A stretch of 64,000 nt of DNA from Lentilactobacillus kisonensis DSM 19906 = JCM 15041 (lineage in GTDB: Bacteria; Bacillota; Bacilli; Lactobacillales; Lactobacillaceae). Where the stretch lies: contig NZ_AZEB01000009.1 in NCBI RefSeq assembly GCF_001434135.1, positions 24,186 to 88,185 of the forward strand, in the 5' to 3' direction. Each line of letters starts with the position of its first letter. Positions within the stretch are counted from its first letter, which is position 1. The translations under genes were made by a program, and so were the position numbers. Below are positions 8,236 through 17,538 of this stretch, one piece after another. The notes beneath the pieces are model-generated. The model worked only from the letters and a program-made list of their open reading frames with translations. It ran no database searches and was not told the origin of the DNA.

Positions 8236-8279
8236 AAGGGGCCCTTGTTCTGTGTTATTTCACACAACAAGAGCCCCTT
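8236..8279. terminator. bidirectional terminator
   Basis: AAGGGGCCCTTGTT and AACAAGAGCCCCTT form a long stem with an inner TGTG/CACA pair, between convergent genes. Confidence 0.85.
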
Positions 8280-8286
8280 GTCTATT

Positions 8287-9189
8287 TTATTCAACATGGC
8301 TGAACGTCTCTCTCACTACAACGTAACTTCCAGCAATCATAATCAACGTCGCCACAACTAGTTGTAAAGTAACGCTCTCTCGTAAAAAAATGACCGCGAT
8401 AAGCGTTGATAAGAATGGTGAAACCGCGTAATAAGCACTGGTTCTGGCAGCACCAATATAACGCTGCGCTAATATATAAAAGAAGATACTGATCCCAAAG
8501 GAAAGAAAGCCTAAGACCAGTGCAACAACCATGACGGATAGTGCTGGCCAATTTTCGTGGTCAATAAACGCCACAATTAAAGTTCCAATACCAACTCCAA
8601 GCCCTTTGACGATCACAATTTGAATTGGGTTCTTATCAGATAATACCCGGGTAAAATTATTCTCCAACCCCCAGCAAAAGGTTGCGAGAATTACTAAAAT
8701 GGATCCCCAATTAATTGCTAAGTCACCTACACCACTGATACTTAGAACACAGCTGGCAACAAATACCAATAAAACGCCTAGCCACAGCCGGCCACCTACT
8801 TTTTCATGAAAGAACAAAAACGCCAGAATCGTCGTTGCGACCACTTCGAAATTTCCAAGTAGTGAAGCACTTGCCGCGGTGGATAAGTCGATCCCAACGT
8901 TCATGAAAATCCCGGCTAAAATGTTCACGATGATCACTGCAATCAACGTGGGAATATCCTTGTTCACTAATGATTTTTCAGCTTTCATATCCGGCAACAA
9001 CCAATATAGCATTGGTAAGATGAGCACCATTCCCACACCAGTCCCGATATACAACAACGCTGATAGCATGATTGGCGGGCAACTATGCAAAACAACTTTG
9101 GCAATTGGGGGATATAAAGCGTATAGGAGAGCGGAAAGCAATGCGATGCCAACCGCTCTTTTAGATTGAGAAGCAGTTAAGGACTTCAA
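8287..9189 (-). CDS. EamA/DMT family transporter
   Basis: 300 residues with ten predicted helices in two EamA repeats (about 10-145 and 155-290), the second ending SAYYAVSPFLSTLIAVIFL, typical of drug/metabolite exporters. It starts at a TTG with GGAG eight bases upstream. The substrate cannot be inferred; no regulator is adjacent. Confidence 0.85.
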   Translation of the reverse strand: MKSLTASQSKRAVGIALLSALLYALYPPIAKVVLHSCPPIMLSALLYIGTGVGMVLILPMLYWLLPDMKAEKSLVNKDIPTLIAVIIVNILAGIFMNVGIDLSTAASASLLGNFEVVATTILAFLFFHEKVGGRLWLGVLLVFVASCVLSISGVGDLAINWGSILVILATFCWGLENNFTRVLSDKNPIQIVIVKGLGVGIGTLIVAFIDHENWPALSVMVVALVLGFLSFGISIFFYILAQRYIGAARTSAYYAVSPFLSTLIAVIFLRESVTLQLVVATLIMIAGSYVVVRETFSHVE

Positions 9190-9298
9190 GTTAAGATCTC
9201 CAGTTTAATGATATTAATATCTGAATAGCACAGTTTCATCATACCCAAAAGAACTTATATTATCTTGTTAGCCTTAAGCAATTATGAACTGTCCGTTA

Positions 9299-9775
9299 CT
9301 ACTTTGCCGAAATGTGAAATTGACCTTTTCTGAGGGGCTGAATTGTATATGGCTTACCAAACACCGCCATTGCTCTTTGCAAAGCATTCAGGCTAACGTT
9401 TAATTGGCCACTTTCAATCTTAGCAAGCTGACTTTGCCTCATACCAATTTTCCCAGCCAATTCCTTTTGGGTCATATTCATGTGCTGTCTTTGAAGCCTA
9501 ATCGTATAAGCGGCATCAGCATTTGCTGGCAAAGTAATCGCTTCGTTAAGGGGCGTTCCCTTTTCCTCAGCCTCGATTAAATCTGCAATTTCTTCATTGG
9601 TTAATGGTCGTTCAAGTGCTTTTCCAAAAAAATCAACTTCTCGGATACCGATTTTATCCAAAATCATGTGCTGTAATTCTATCGAGGCGTATTGATAACT
9701 TTCTGAATCGACCGGATTACTTTGAATTTGATTGTCTAAATAGTCTATTCTTGCAAGAACTTTACGCTTCGTCAT
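9299..9775 (-). CDS. XRE helix-turn-helix protein, candidate antitoxin
   Basis: 158 residues. N-terminal part is helical; the XRE domain occupies about residues 90-145 (LQRQHMNMTQKELAGKIGMR with QSQLAKIESGQLNVSLNALQ). It overlaps the stop of the upstream GNAT gene by 4 bp (ATGA), so the two are translationally coupled. HTH protein plus small acetyltransferase in one operon suggests a toxin-antitoxin or self-regulated unit, though known acetyltransferase toxins usually pair with ribbon-helix-helix partners. Confidence 0.75.
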   Translation of the reverse strand: MTKRKVLARIDYLDNQIQSNPVDSESYQYASIELQHMILDKIGIREVDFFGKALERPLTNEEIADLIEAEEKGTPLNEAITLPANADAAYTIRLQRQHMNMTQKELAGKIGMRQSQLAKIESGQLNVSLNALQRAMAVFGKPYTIQPLRKGQFHISAK

Positions 9776-10206
9776 TTAAAAATCCCTCCGTTAGGTAAAT
9801 ATTTACTAACCACATACTGGCTAGCTTCTGTATCAAAGATCATCAATTGCTTAGTCCGCTGCTTTGCTCCTAAATGAAGATAAAAGTTTTCTGTGCCATC
9901 ACTCTTGCTAGTCAAAGCGACAAAACCTTCAAACCCATCATTAGAAAATGAATCCATCATGACAAATGCCATTAACATTGCACCATAACCCTGTCCTTGA
10001 TATTCTTTCATAACCTCAATACTTTCAATCCGATTATATCGACTACTGAATTCACGAGAAAATTTTACCAAGCCGACTACTTTCCCGTCTATCAATAGTC
10101 CAACAATCCGTTCACGCGGATCATTAACTTGCCATTCAAAAATAAATCCATCTGTTGTGACGGTGTCTAGCTGATTCGTAAATTCCTTAAAAGCGGGTGC
10201 TTTCAT
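9772..10206 (-). CDS. GNAT family N-acetyltransferase
   Basis: 144 residues from the ATG at 10206. The acetyl-CoA loop is present: IEVMKEYQGQGYGAMLMAF, with VALTSKSDGTENFYLHLGA as motif B. A longer frame to 10263 is rejected because an extended -10 box (TGC-TATAAT) lies only eight bases upstream of this ATG, which would put the transcript start at or next to the start codon (leaderless). First gene of the bicistron with the XRE protein. Confidence 0.8.
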   Translation of the reverse strand: MKAPAFKEFTNQLDTVTTDGFIFEWQVNDPRERIVGLLIDGKVVGLVKFSREFSSRYNRIESIEVMKEYQGQGYGAMLMAFVMMDSFSNDGFEGFVALTSKSDGTENFYLHLGAKQRTKQLMIFDTEASQYVVSKYLPNGGIFK

Positions 10207-10213
10207 AGTGATA

Positions 10214-10222
10214 TTATAGCAA
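10214..10222 (-). promoter_or_regulatory. extended -10 promoter for GNAT/XRE unit
   Basis: Reading on the minus strand, TGC-TATAAT is followed by ATATCACT-type sequence and the ATG at 10206. No convincing -35 is seen, as is common for extended -10 promoters. The predicted start point falls within a few bases of the start codon. Confidence 0.5.
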
Positions 10223-10327
10223 AATATTCCATATTTGAATATTAATGTGATGTTCTTAGACAATGTGAATAATCTTGCTTCCTCCTCAATCTATACATAC
10301 GAAAAAAGCGGCCGATTTATTGGCTGC

Positions 10328-11935
10328 TTACTGGAAATGCTTATATCGAAAGTACTTATACCCAATTTTACGATCAAAAATAATTCCCGACAAACCACTG
10401 TGATTTGCCATGAACAGATAAATCAACAATGCCACTAGGCCAAAGACACAGCAGAATACAAAAGCCGTAATCAAGCCAGCTGGCACATACAGTTGGTGAA
10501 TTCCCATTGCTAATGCGATGACAATCGCAAAGAAAATAATATTAACTAGAACCGTTACCCTCAACTTTCCAAACGGTACATGGAACTCACGACGAACCTC
10601 GCCATAACTTAGCAAAATAACGAAGCCAAAACCAATTGCCGTTGATAAAATGGCGCCGAATCCCTGCATCAAAATAACCAGTGGTGGCTGGAACAAAAGT
10701 TTGGCGACCAGGCCAACACACAAATAGTACATGGCTTTTTTACTGTAATGAAGTGCTTGAAGTAAGGTTAACCCATTGATTGCAAGCCCGAGAATCAAGC
10801 TCTGAACAATATTCCAGAAGAGATAATCGCCACCTAGTGTGCTAAAGCTGAAGAAGATCCCGTTAATTTCATAGGATAGCGCGCCTAAGATCGCAACGAT
10901 CGGTAATAGCGTGAATAGTAACATATTGATATTTTGAAAGATAAGCTTGCCAATGTCAGTATCCCTAGCAGCCAAACTATGTGCTAACAGCGGCAAAGTG
11001 GTCTCGGCAACTGCCAACGCCAGCGAAACAACAACCGTCGTAATCTTCGTTGGATTGGCTGAAAACAACGTATAGATATATTGGGTGTACACAGCAGAAT
11101 AGTGCTGGACGCCCTCCATAACCTGCTTAAAAAATAACTGGTCAATTAATTGACTAAGCGTAATGCCTGAACCAACGATCACAAACGGAATTGACTCATA
11201 AGCAATCATCTTAAAAATGCTTTGAATGCTTGATAGGTCATAAGGCTTACTTTTCGCAGCCATTTTCGCATAGGTGGCCGATTGCTTTTTATAGTAGATT
11301 CCTAAATAGAGATAACTGGCTACCGCACCAACAAAAGCTGCCATAACGCTAAGGTACACCGCCTCAACGTAGCTGCGGTGGAGCACATAAATGACCACGT
11401 AAGTCGATACCAGAATGAAAACAATCCGAATAAATTGTTCCCAAAGTTGGGATACCCCATAGGGCTTCAAATCTTGATTACCTTGAAACCAACCTCTAAT
11501 ACTGCTCATTGAAGGTAAAATGACGATTGCTGGAACTAGTACCCGAATGGAAGTGACAGCACTACTAGTGGAAACAACCGGACTATTTTTGGCAATAATT
11601 GGGGCAATCACCCACAAAATTGCGCCACAAAGGATCCCGGACATGAGCATCACAAGGGATCCCACTTTCGCTAATTGTTTAGAATCCAAAAACTTATTTT
11701 CACCATTATAAATAGCCACTCGCCGAGCAATGGCGGAAGGAAAGCCAGCCGTGCCAAGCGCAATAAACAGGCCATATGGATTGTACGATGCATTAAATAG
11801 CGCCATCGCAACGCTCTTATGTGCCGGTGAGCCAATCATATATAGCCATGGAATTAGATAAACAATCCCAAGTACCCGTGAAAAGATACTGCCAAAGGAC
11901 AGCCAGAAGGACCCGGACATGATTTTCTTGTTCAT
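10328..11935 (-). CDS. MATE/MVF-superfamily lipid flippase (YtgP/SpoVB-like)
   Basis: 535 residues with 14 predicted helices. The opening SGSFWLSFGSIFSRVLGIVY and the GTAGFPSAIARRVA loop match the polysaccharide-transporter/MurJ superfamily as represented by streptococcal YtgP and Bacillus SpoVB. Such proteins flip undecaprenyl-linked intermediates across the membrane. It is an isolated gene with no glycosyltransferases beside it, which favours a lipid II-flippase-like housekeeping role over capsule export. A TATAAT box (minus strand, around 11975-11990) lies upstream; no clear ribosome site precedes the ATG. Confidence 0.8.
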   Translation of the reverse strand: MNKKIMSGSFWLSFGSIFSRVLGIVYLIPWLYMIGSPAHKSVAMALFNASYNPYGLFIALGTAGFPSAIARRVAIYNGENKFLDSKQLAKVGSLVMLMSGILCGAILWVIAPIIAKNSPVVSTSSAVTSIRVLVPAIVILPSMSSIRGWFQGNQDLKPYGVSQLWEQFIRIVFILVSTYVVIYVLHRSYVEAVYLSVMAAFVGAVASYLYLGIYYKKQSATYAKMAAKSKPYDLSSIQSIFKMIAYESIPFVIVGSGITLSQLIDQLFFKQVMEGVQHYSAVYTQYIYTLFSANPTKITTVVVSLALAVAETTLPLLAHSLAARDTDIGKLIFQNINMLLFTLLPIVAILGALSYEINGIFFSFSTLGGDYLFWNIVQSLILGLAINGLTLLQALHYSKKAMYYLCVGLVAKLLFQPPLVILMQGFGAILSTAIGFGFVILLSYGEVRREFHVPFGKLRVTVLVNIIFFAIVIALAMGIHQLYVPAGLITAFVFCCVFGLVALLIYLFMANHSGLSGIIFDRKIGYKYFRYKHFQ

Positions 11936-12287
11936 AAGTTGAGATACACACTTTCTAAATAAGGATAACTGTTTACTTTGATTATAGTGTAAATGTCTTT
12001 AGTTTACCCTGTATTATTAGAGTAAAGTTATTAATCATAAAAACGTTGTTCTGTAAAATAAAAAGAGACAATTAAACATTAATTATAGCAGGAATCATTT
12101 ATTGTTGGGCAACTTTTGGGGATTAATATTTTTCTTATCCTATCTCACTTAAAAAATAGTTAAGTATCCAATTTGTTGTAAACCCCAATAATACTTCCCT
12201 TGTTACTACAAAACAACAATAATAGTCCGTAGAATCAGCTTTGGTCACGGAACGCTTGAATATGATGATATGAAACAACCGATAGCA
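11936..12287. other. AT-rich intergenic region at CRISPR trailer end
   Basis: About 350 bp between the flippase start and the degenerate terminal repeat. It holds the flippase promoter near its left edge. I see no further degenerate repeats, no cas gene remnants and no ORF with a ribosome site. Confidence 0.5.
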
Positions 12288-13475
12288 GGATCTATCCCTA
12301 CGTATGTGGGGAATACCCAAAAATAATTCCCTTTACACTACAAGCCACAGGATCACCCCTACATACGTGGGGAATACATCGCCCTTGCTGCTGTGGCAAC
12401 CTTAGTAAGAGGATCACCCCTACATACGTGGGGAATACAACCTTCCACTGCCCCCGCCGTCATCCGCCCGAGGATCACCCCTACATACGTGGGGAATACG
12501 TCATTGGCTTGGTACGTGAGGGTTAACGTTTAGGATCACCCCTACATACGTGGGGAATACTTGCAATAATGACACAAAGCCTTTGCAGTTTCGGGATCAC
12601 CCCTACATACGTGGGGAATACATGATCCTGGAAGATCCAGAGGACATCGAGATGGGATCACCCCTACATACGTGGGGAATACCCTTGTAAATACGATTTA
12701 CATTCCGTGCATTGAGGATCACCCCTACATACGTGGGGAATACGCCCATGTCATCATCTTGGTGCAGCCGCAGTTGGGATCACCCCTACATACGTGGGGA
12801 ATACTAATCGTGAAGCAAACGAGCTACTAACGGGCTAGGATCACCCCTACATACGTGGGGAATACTTTTGAGCCTTTGTGTACTCTTGCTTTGCCATAGG
12901 ATCACCCCTACATACGTGGGGAATACTCTAACTTCTTTTCAGCATAGGGTGCTGGACTAGGATCACCCCTACATACGTGGGGAATACCGTTGCTGTCCAG
13001 GCGCTAATGTCGCGGCAAAAGGATCACCCCTACATACGTGGGGAATACTTTTGGTCTGCTTACTTCAAGTCGGCATACCAGGGATCACCCCTACATACGT
13101 GGGGAATACATTTCCAACGCCAAGGCTTCCAAAGTGCTAGCGGGATCACCCCTACATACGTGGGGAATACTTTGATGATTGCTGGTTTTGTCGCTTTGCT
13201 TTGGGATCACCCCTACATACGTGGGGAATACGATAATCTTTCAGTGATGGTAGGTCGCCTAAAAGGATCACCCCTACATACGTGGGGAATACTGAAAAGG
13301 CAGACGACTCTATCAAAGCCAAAGGGGATCACCCCTACATACGTGGGGAATACCTGGTACAAAAGCATTCTGCTTCCCTATAAGTAGGATCACCCCTACA
13401 TACGTGGGGAATACATTCGGCGAAAGTTTTAGCTGGCATCCCCAATAGGATCACCCCTACATACGTGGGGAATAC
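12288..13475 (-). CRISPR. type I-E CRISPR array, 20 repeats / 19 spacers
   Basis: Nineteen identical 28-bp repeats begin at 12350 and recur every 61 bp to 13448 (plus strand starting GGATCACCCC, ending GGGGAATAC), with one degenerate repeat at 12288-12316. All 19 spacers are 33 bp. Read on the minus strand the repeat has the GTATTCCCCACG...GGGGTGATCC form of type I-E. The degenerate copy at the left end marks the trailer, so the leader is at the right end and transcription runs leftward. No cas gene is present in the window on either side. Confidence 0.97.
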
Positions 13476-13600
13476 ACTAAACAAATCCCGCCATTACACC
13501 ATTCTCAAATCCACAAATAACCATTTTTCATCAACTTCGATTTAACTCAGATAGCATTTAAAAAATAGCACAATCCCTTCAACTGATCAATCAACATAAA
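13476..13600 (-). promoter_or_regulatory. presumed CRISPR leader
   Basis: AT-rich sequence directly abutting the last perfect repeat, on the side opposite the degenerate repeat. It contains no ORF. Promoter-like hexamers are weak, so the assignment rests on position and array polarity. Confidence 0.5.
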
Positions 13601-13671
13601 TAGGCCGCGGAAATTCATTCCCAATTAAGTGATTAGACTAACCAGAAATTTTCTCCACGACCTACATCAAT

Positions 13672-13935
13672 TTATTCTTCGCTCACATTTGCGCTTTTTT
13701 GAATCTCTGGCGACAAGTCGTACATCTTTGCCGCTTCTGTCAATAAGGCGTGGTATGCATACGCGCCATCTCGATATGGTTCAACGACCACTTCATCAGC
13801 AATCTTTGAGAACGGCTTTTTGCCATCCTGCTTTTGAACAGCGTCCAAATCCGCTATAATTTTCTTCTCAACATCGGAATAACTACCTACGATTTGTTTC
13901 GTTTGCAAACTGCCACGAATAGAAATTTTGTTCAT
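13672..13935 (-). CDS. small protein of unknown function
   Basis: 87 residues, charged, no membrane helix; starts at an ATG with GTGAGGAA upstream. Contains KKIIADLDAVQKQDGKKPF and AYAYHALLTEAAKMYDL. It occupies the place where cas2 would normally stand relative to a type I-E leader but shows no Cas2 features. No family recognised. Confidence 0.5.
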   Translation of the reverse strand: MNKISIRGSLQTKQIVGSYSDVEKKIIADLDAVQKQDGKKPFSKIADEVVVEPYRDGAYAYHALLTEAAKMYDLSPEIQKSANVSEE

Positions 13936-14265
13936 ATAAATTCCTCACAATCTGTCGGTTTTATTTGATGCGCGTATATTGCCTTAACACTTCTCACGCA
14001 ATATATCTAACTCTATCATACCAAATTATTCCATCCAAATATCATCTAGTTTTTCAAATGCTATAAAATTCATTCGCTTATTTTTTAAACAGCTAAATAG
14101 TGTTAATAACATAGCAAAAAATCGTCTCTTGAACCACCAAATAACATCATTATTTTGTAAGTAATGTCACTATCTTGCATGGTGCCGGGTACATATTTAC
14201 CCCCATATTTACAGATGGTATACTGTTGGAAGGGCTTACGATAGCCTAGAAAGAGGCTTCTTCTC
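13936..14265 (+). promoter_or_regulatory. leader region and promoter of B12-uptake operon
   Basis: 330 bp. An extended -10 box (TGG-TATACT, -10 hexamer at 14219-14224) lies 42 bp before the ecfT start, and an AAAGAGG site precedes the ATG. I searched for the B12-box core of a cobalamin riboswitch (GCCACTG) and did not find it, so control may be through the PocR regulator or constitutive. Confidence 0.5.
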
Positions 14266-15162
14266 ATGAAACGGTTACCATTACAAATGACATTTTTTTC
14301 ACAGGTCCATCCTGTAGCCTCAACCATTTATTTTACCGAATTAATCGTCTGCTTACTCCTATTCAATCACGTTATTGTTGCCCTGGCAGAAATCGTCAGC
14401 TTGATTATTTGCGGATTCTATTATCTAGGAGTCAAGTCAATGACCCAACAATTAAAGTTCGGCGGTTCTTTTCTAATCATGATCCTGTTCTTTAATACGT
14501 TACTTAACCAAAAATTCCAACCAATCCTGTGGCACTTTCACTGGGGCGTAATAACCTATAAATTCTCATACCCCGCATTTTTATATGGAATGGCAATGGC
14601 CATCGTGCTAATTTCGATGCTTTTTATTTTTGCTCTCCTAAACAAGATTCTAACCCCTAACCGGTTAATCTATGTATTCTCCCCAATTGCGCCCAGGCTG
14701 GCAATGCTTGTTTCCATTTCATTTAGCCTGGTTGCCAATTTCATCATTAAATTCAGGCGACTAATAACTTTGCAAAAAACGCGAAATGTCGATACTACCA
14801 GTGGTTCATTGATCATCCGTACCAAAAAAGTTCTCCACATATTTGAAATTATGCTCCAAGATTCTCTGGCTTCAGCAATGGAGACCGCTAACTTGATGGA
14901 TGCCCGAGGCTTTGGGTCAACTAAGCGGACGCACTATCGGTCGTATCATTGGCAGGTTGCGGATATCTTTTTCATTTCAACTTCAACATTACTATTACTA
15001 GTTACCGTCTATATCCGGTGGTTGAAGATTGGCTGGAGTGGCTCAGTGGCTAACTTTACGACTATCTTCCAGCCTACCGACGTGCTGCCAATTGGCTTTT
15101 TACTCGTTCTATTTTTATTACCAATAATTTCTGAAGGGATCTACCGCGCATGCACAAATTAG
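14266..15162 (+). CDS. ecfT: ECF transporter transmembrane component EcfT
   Basis: 298 residues. Four to five hydrophobic helices flank the cytoplasmic coupling domain, which carries the EcfT signature around residues 200-225: SLASAMETANLMDARGFGST (the ARG motif) followed by RTHYR. EcfT couples ATP hydrolysis by the EcfA subunits to toppling of the substrate-binding S component. It overlaps the ATPase gene by 13 bp and is the first gene of a dedicated cassette (T, A, S), so it is not the shared housekeeping EcfT. Slightly longer than the usual ~265 residues. Confidence 0.88.
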   Translation: MKRLPLQMTFFSQVHPVASTIYFTELIVCLLLFNHVIVALAEIVSLIICGFYYLGVKSMTQQLKFGGSFLIMILFFNTLLNQKFQPILWHFHWGVITYKFSYPAFLYGMAMAIVLISMLFIFALLNKILTPNRLIYVFSPIAPRLAMLVSISFSLVANFIIKFRRLITLQKTRNVDTTSGSLIIRTKKVLHIFEIMLQDSLASAMETANLMDARGFGSTKRTHYRSYHWQVADIFFISTSTLLLLVTVYIRWLKIGWSGSVANFTTIFQPTDVLPIGFLLVLFLLPIISEGIYRACTN

Positions 15163-16802
15163 TTTCCATTAAGAACCTTTCATTCGCATATCCCGATCAA
15201 CCTGACAAGGTCTTGGATAACATCAATTTAACCATTTATCCTGGTGATTTTTTGATGATTGCTGGTAATACTGGCAGCGGCAAAACAACCCTCCTTAATC
15301 ACCTAAAAAAGGAACTGATGCCGCTTGGCAACCGTCAGGGACAAATTCTCATCAACGATACCCCAATTGACAATCTATCTAAATTAGAAAGTGCCCAAAC
15401 CGTTGGCTACGTTGCTCAGGATCCTCAACTCCAGCCAGTCATGTCAAAAGCCATTGATGAATTAGCCTTTCCACTTGAAAACATTGGCTGTCCCAGCAAT
15501 GAAATTGAACGCCGAATTACTGAGTTAACAAATTTCCTAGCGCTAGACCAATCATTAAATCGCGCTATCAACGAGCTTTCTGGTGGTCAGCTGCAACTCG
15601 TTAACTTGGCATCCGTGCTGATTTTACGACCCAAATTAATTTTGTTAGATGAACCTACTTCTCAACTAGATCCCCTAACTGCTCAGACCTTTCTTAACGT
15701 ATTAAGTCGAATTCAACAAGAGCTTGGAATTACGATCGTGATCACGGAGCACCGACTGAGTACCATTTCTGGATTAGCGAACCGAATGATCTTACTTCAA
15801 GACCATACCATTAGCTTTGATGGTTCCCCAACCAAGGGAATTGAAAAGATGTTCCAAGATGAGCGGTTGAGATACTTTATCCCCTCAATTCCAAAACTCT
15901 TTTTAACTAATCACATCCCGATTTCGACCTTACCAATTTCAGTTTCTCAAGGGCAAGCGGCGATTCAAACAGATCACTTAAAGTTTACGGCTGCAAAACC
16001 CAAACAATCCCTTTTAAGTGAGACAAGCAAACCACTATTGCAAGCTAAGAACATTTCCTTCACATTCGATCAAACTAGAAACGTCATCGATCACCTTAAC
16101 TTAACGGTTAACCGTGGTGATTGGCTGTCAATTATCGGCAAAAACGGTTCCGGTAAATCTACCTTATTATCCTTACTAATTGGCCTAACAACGCCACAAC
16201 ACGGCAAAATCCGTTTTGAAAACCAACTTGTCTGGAAATTGAAAACTGTCGATCGAATTAAAAAGATTTCGTTTCTTTCACAAACCCCGAGTCTCCAGTT
16301 CACCGCAGACAGCGTTCGCCAAGAACTGGTAGTTCAAGCAGATCAACTGCAGTTATCCGACCCGGCTTCAGCAATCAAGCGGGTTACTAAGCAATTTAAT
16401 CTCACTAAGATCCTGGATCACAATCCATTTGACATCAGTGGCGGCCAGCAGCAATTACTTGGACTGGCAATCGCCTTAATGGCAACCCCTGATCTCCTTA
16501 TTTTAGACGAAGCAACTAAGGGACTCGACCCCTACACCAAAGTCTTTATTGGCAAAATTCTAAAGCAATACCAACAAGACGGGGTTACAATAGTGATGGC
16601 CAGTCACGATATGGAGTTTTGCGCCGAATTTTCAGATCATTGTGCGTTTATGTTCGATGGTCACCTTAACACATTACTGTCGACCACGGCGTTCTTTGCG
16701 AATAACTTTTTCTTTACAACCCCAATCAATCGAATTGTCCACGATCAGGTTCCCAGCGCCTTGTTATTTGACGATATCAACCTGGCATCTGAAGGGAGGT
16801 GA
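15150..16802 (+). CDS. ecfA: fused double ATPase of ECF transporter (EcfA-EcfA')
   Basis: 550 residues with two complete ABC domains in one chain. Domain 1 (about 5-235): Walker A GNTGSGKTT, signature NELSGGQLQLV, Walker B LILLDEPTSQLDP. Domain 2 (about 290-520): Walker A GKNGSGKST, signature FDISGGQQQLLGLA, Walker B LLILDEATKGLDP. This replaces the separate EcfA1/EcfA2 pair. Both nucleotide sites look intact. Its last codons contain the ribosome site of the S-component gene (GGGAGGTGAT). Confidence 0.92.
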   Translation: MHKLVSIKNLSFAYPDQPDKVLDNINLTIYPGDFLMIAGNTGSGKTTLLNHLKKELMPLGNRQGQILINDTPIDNLSKLESAQTVGYVAQDPQLQPVMSKAIDELAFPLENIGCPSNEIERRITELTNFLALDQSLNRAINELSGGQLQLVNLASVLILRPKLILLDEPTSQLDPLTAQTFLNVLSRIQQELGITIVITEHRLSTISGLANRMILLQDHTISFDGSPTKGIEKMFQDERLRYFIPSIPKLFLTNHIPISTLPISVSQGQAAIQTDHLKFTAAKPKQSLLSETSKPLLQAKNISFTFDQTRNVIDHLNLTVNRGDWLSIIGKNGSGKSTLLSLLIGLTTPQHGKIRFENQLVWKLKTVDRIKKISFLSQTPSLQFTADSVRQELVVQADQLQLSDPASAIKRVTKQFNLTKILDHNPFDISGGQQQLLGLAIALMATPDLLILDEATKGLDPYTKVFIGKILKQYQQDGVTIVMASHDMEFCAEFSDHCAFMFDGHLNTLLSTTAFFANNFFFTTPINRIVHDQVPSALLFDDINLASEGR

Positions 16803-16809
16803 TCATGAG

Positions 16810-17514
16810 TTGAAAAAAATCATGGATTTTACCTATGTTTACCGGCTACTTATCGCTGTTGTAATCATGGCAGCCTTTCTTGCCTTAGTTTTATTATTGA
16901 AGGGTCAGCACTACTTATTATTTAGCTTTATGATTTTAATCTGCAGTATTTTACCGGCCTACTGGCAATTCGAGCGCGATACCGTCAGTACCCAAACGTT
17001 GATGTTCATCGCCGTCCTGATTGCGTTAGCAGTTGCCGGCAGAGTCCCACTCGCTGCAATCCCTAGTGTTCAAGCAGCCAGCTTTGTCATTATTTTAAGT
17101 GGCATTAGCTTAGGGCCTGAACTGGGATTTATCACCGGGTCAACCACCGCCCTGGTTTCAAACATGTTTCTCGGCCAGGGACCGTGGACACCTTGGCAGA
17201 TGGTTGCTTGGGGGTTAATGGGATTAACTGCTGGTTTGCTTACAAATACTAAAATCAGTCGAAGCTTAATCTTTATGATCGTTTTCTCGTTTGCCTGGGG
17301 ATTTGTATTTGGCTGGATCATGGATCTCTGGTACGCCCTAGCCTACGTATCACCATTAACAATTAAAAGCTTCCTATTAGCTTATGCATCAAGTTTTCCA
17401 TTTGACCTTAACCATGCGTTGTCAAACGCCGTGTTAATTGCCCTATTTTACAAAGGGTGGCTGAAACTATTTAGTCGCTTAGTCAAAAAATATCGAATAT
17501 TACCTACCAAATAA
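16810..17514 (+). CDS. ECF transporter S component, predicted cobalamin or corrinoid
   Basis: 234 residues from the TTG at 16810; the ATG at 16805 is followed at once by a stop and the ATG at 16822 is too far from the GGAGGTGAT site. About six helices, including GFITGSTTALVSNMFLGQGPW (split: GFITGSTTALVSN / MFLGQGPW) typical of S components, and a C-terminal SFPFDLNHALSNAVLIALF. Substrate is inferred from context: a DUF4430/transcobalamin-like partner and the B12-dependent pdu operon next door. Confidence 0.75.
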   Translation: MKKIMDFTYVYRLLIAVVIMAAFLALVLLLKGQHYLLFSFMILICSILPAYWQFERDTVSTQTLMFIAVLIALAVAGRVPLAAIPSVQAASFVIILSGISLGPELGFITGSTTALVSNMFLGQGPWTPWQMVAWGLMGLTAGLLTNTKISRSLIFMIVFSFAWGFVFGWIMDLWYALAYVSPLTIKSFLLAYASSFPFDLNHALSNAVLIALFYKGWLKLFSRLVKKYRILPTK

Positions 17515-17538
17515 TTTAAATAAAGGAATGACTCATTC

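Noticed and set aside
12977..13387. 136-codon open frame inside the CRISPR array
   Set aside because: It is an artefact of repeats (28 bp) and spacers (33 bp) with a 61-bp period; the protein is the translated repeat over and over and has no start signal.
13936..14265. Cobalamin riboswitch upstream of the B12-uptake operon
   Set aside because: No GCCACTG-type B12 box or matching terminator/sequestrator was found on inspection; a covariance scan would be decisive.
16642..16809. N-terminal extension of the ECF S component into the ecfA gene
   Set aside because: It overlaps EcfA coding sequence in another frame and lacks a ribosome site; the GGAGGTGAT site points to the TTG at 16810.
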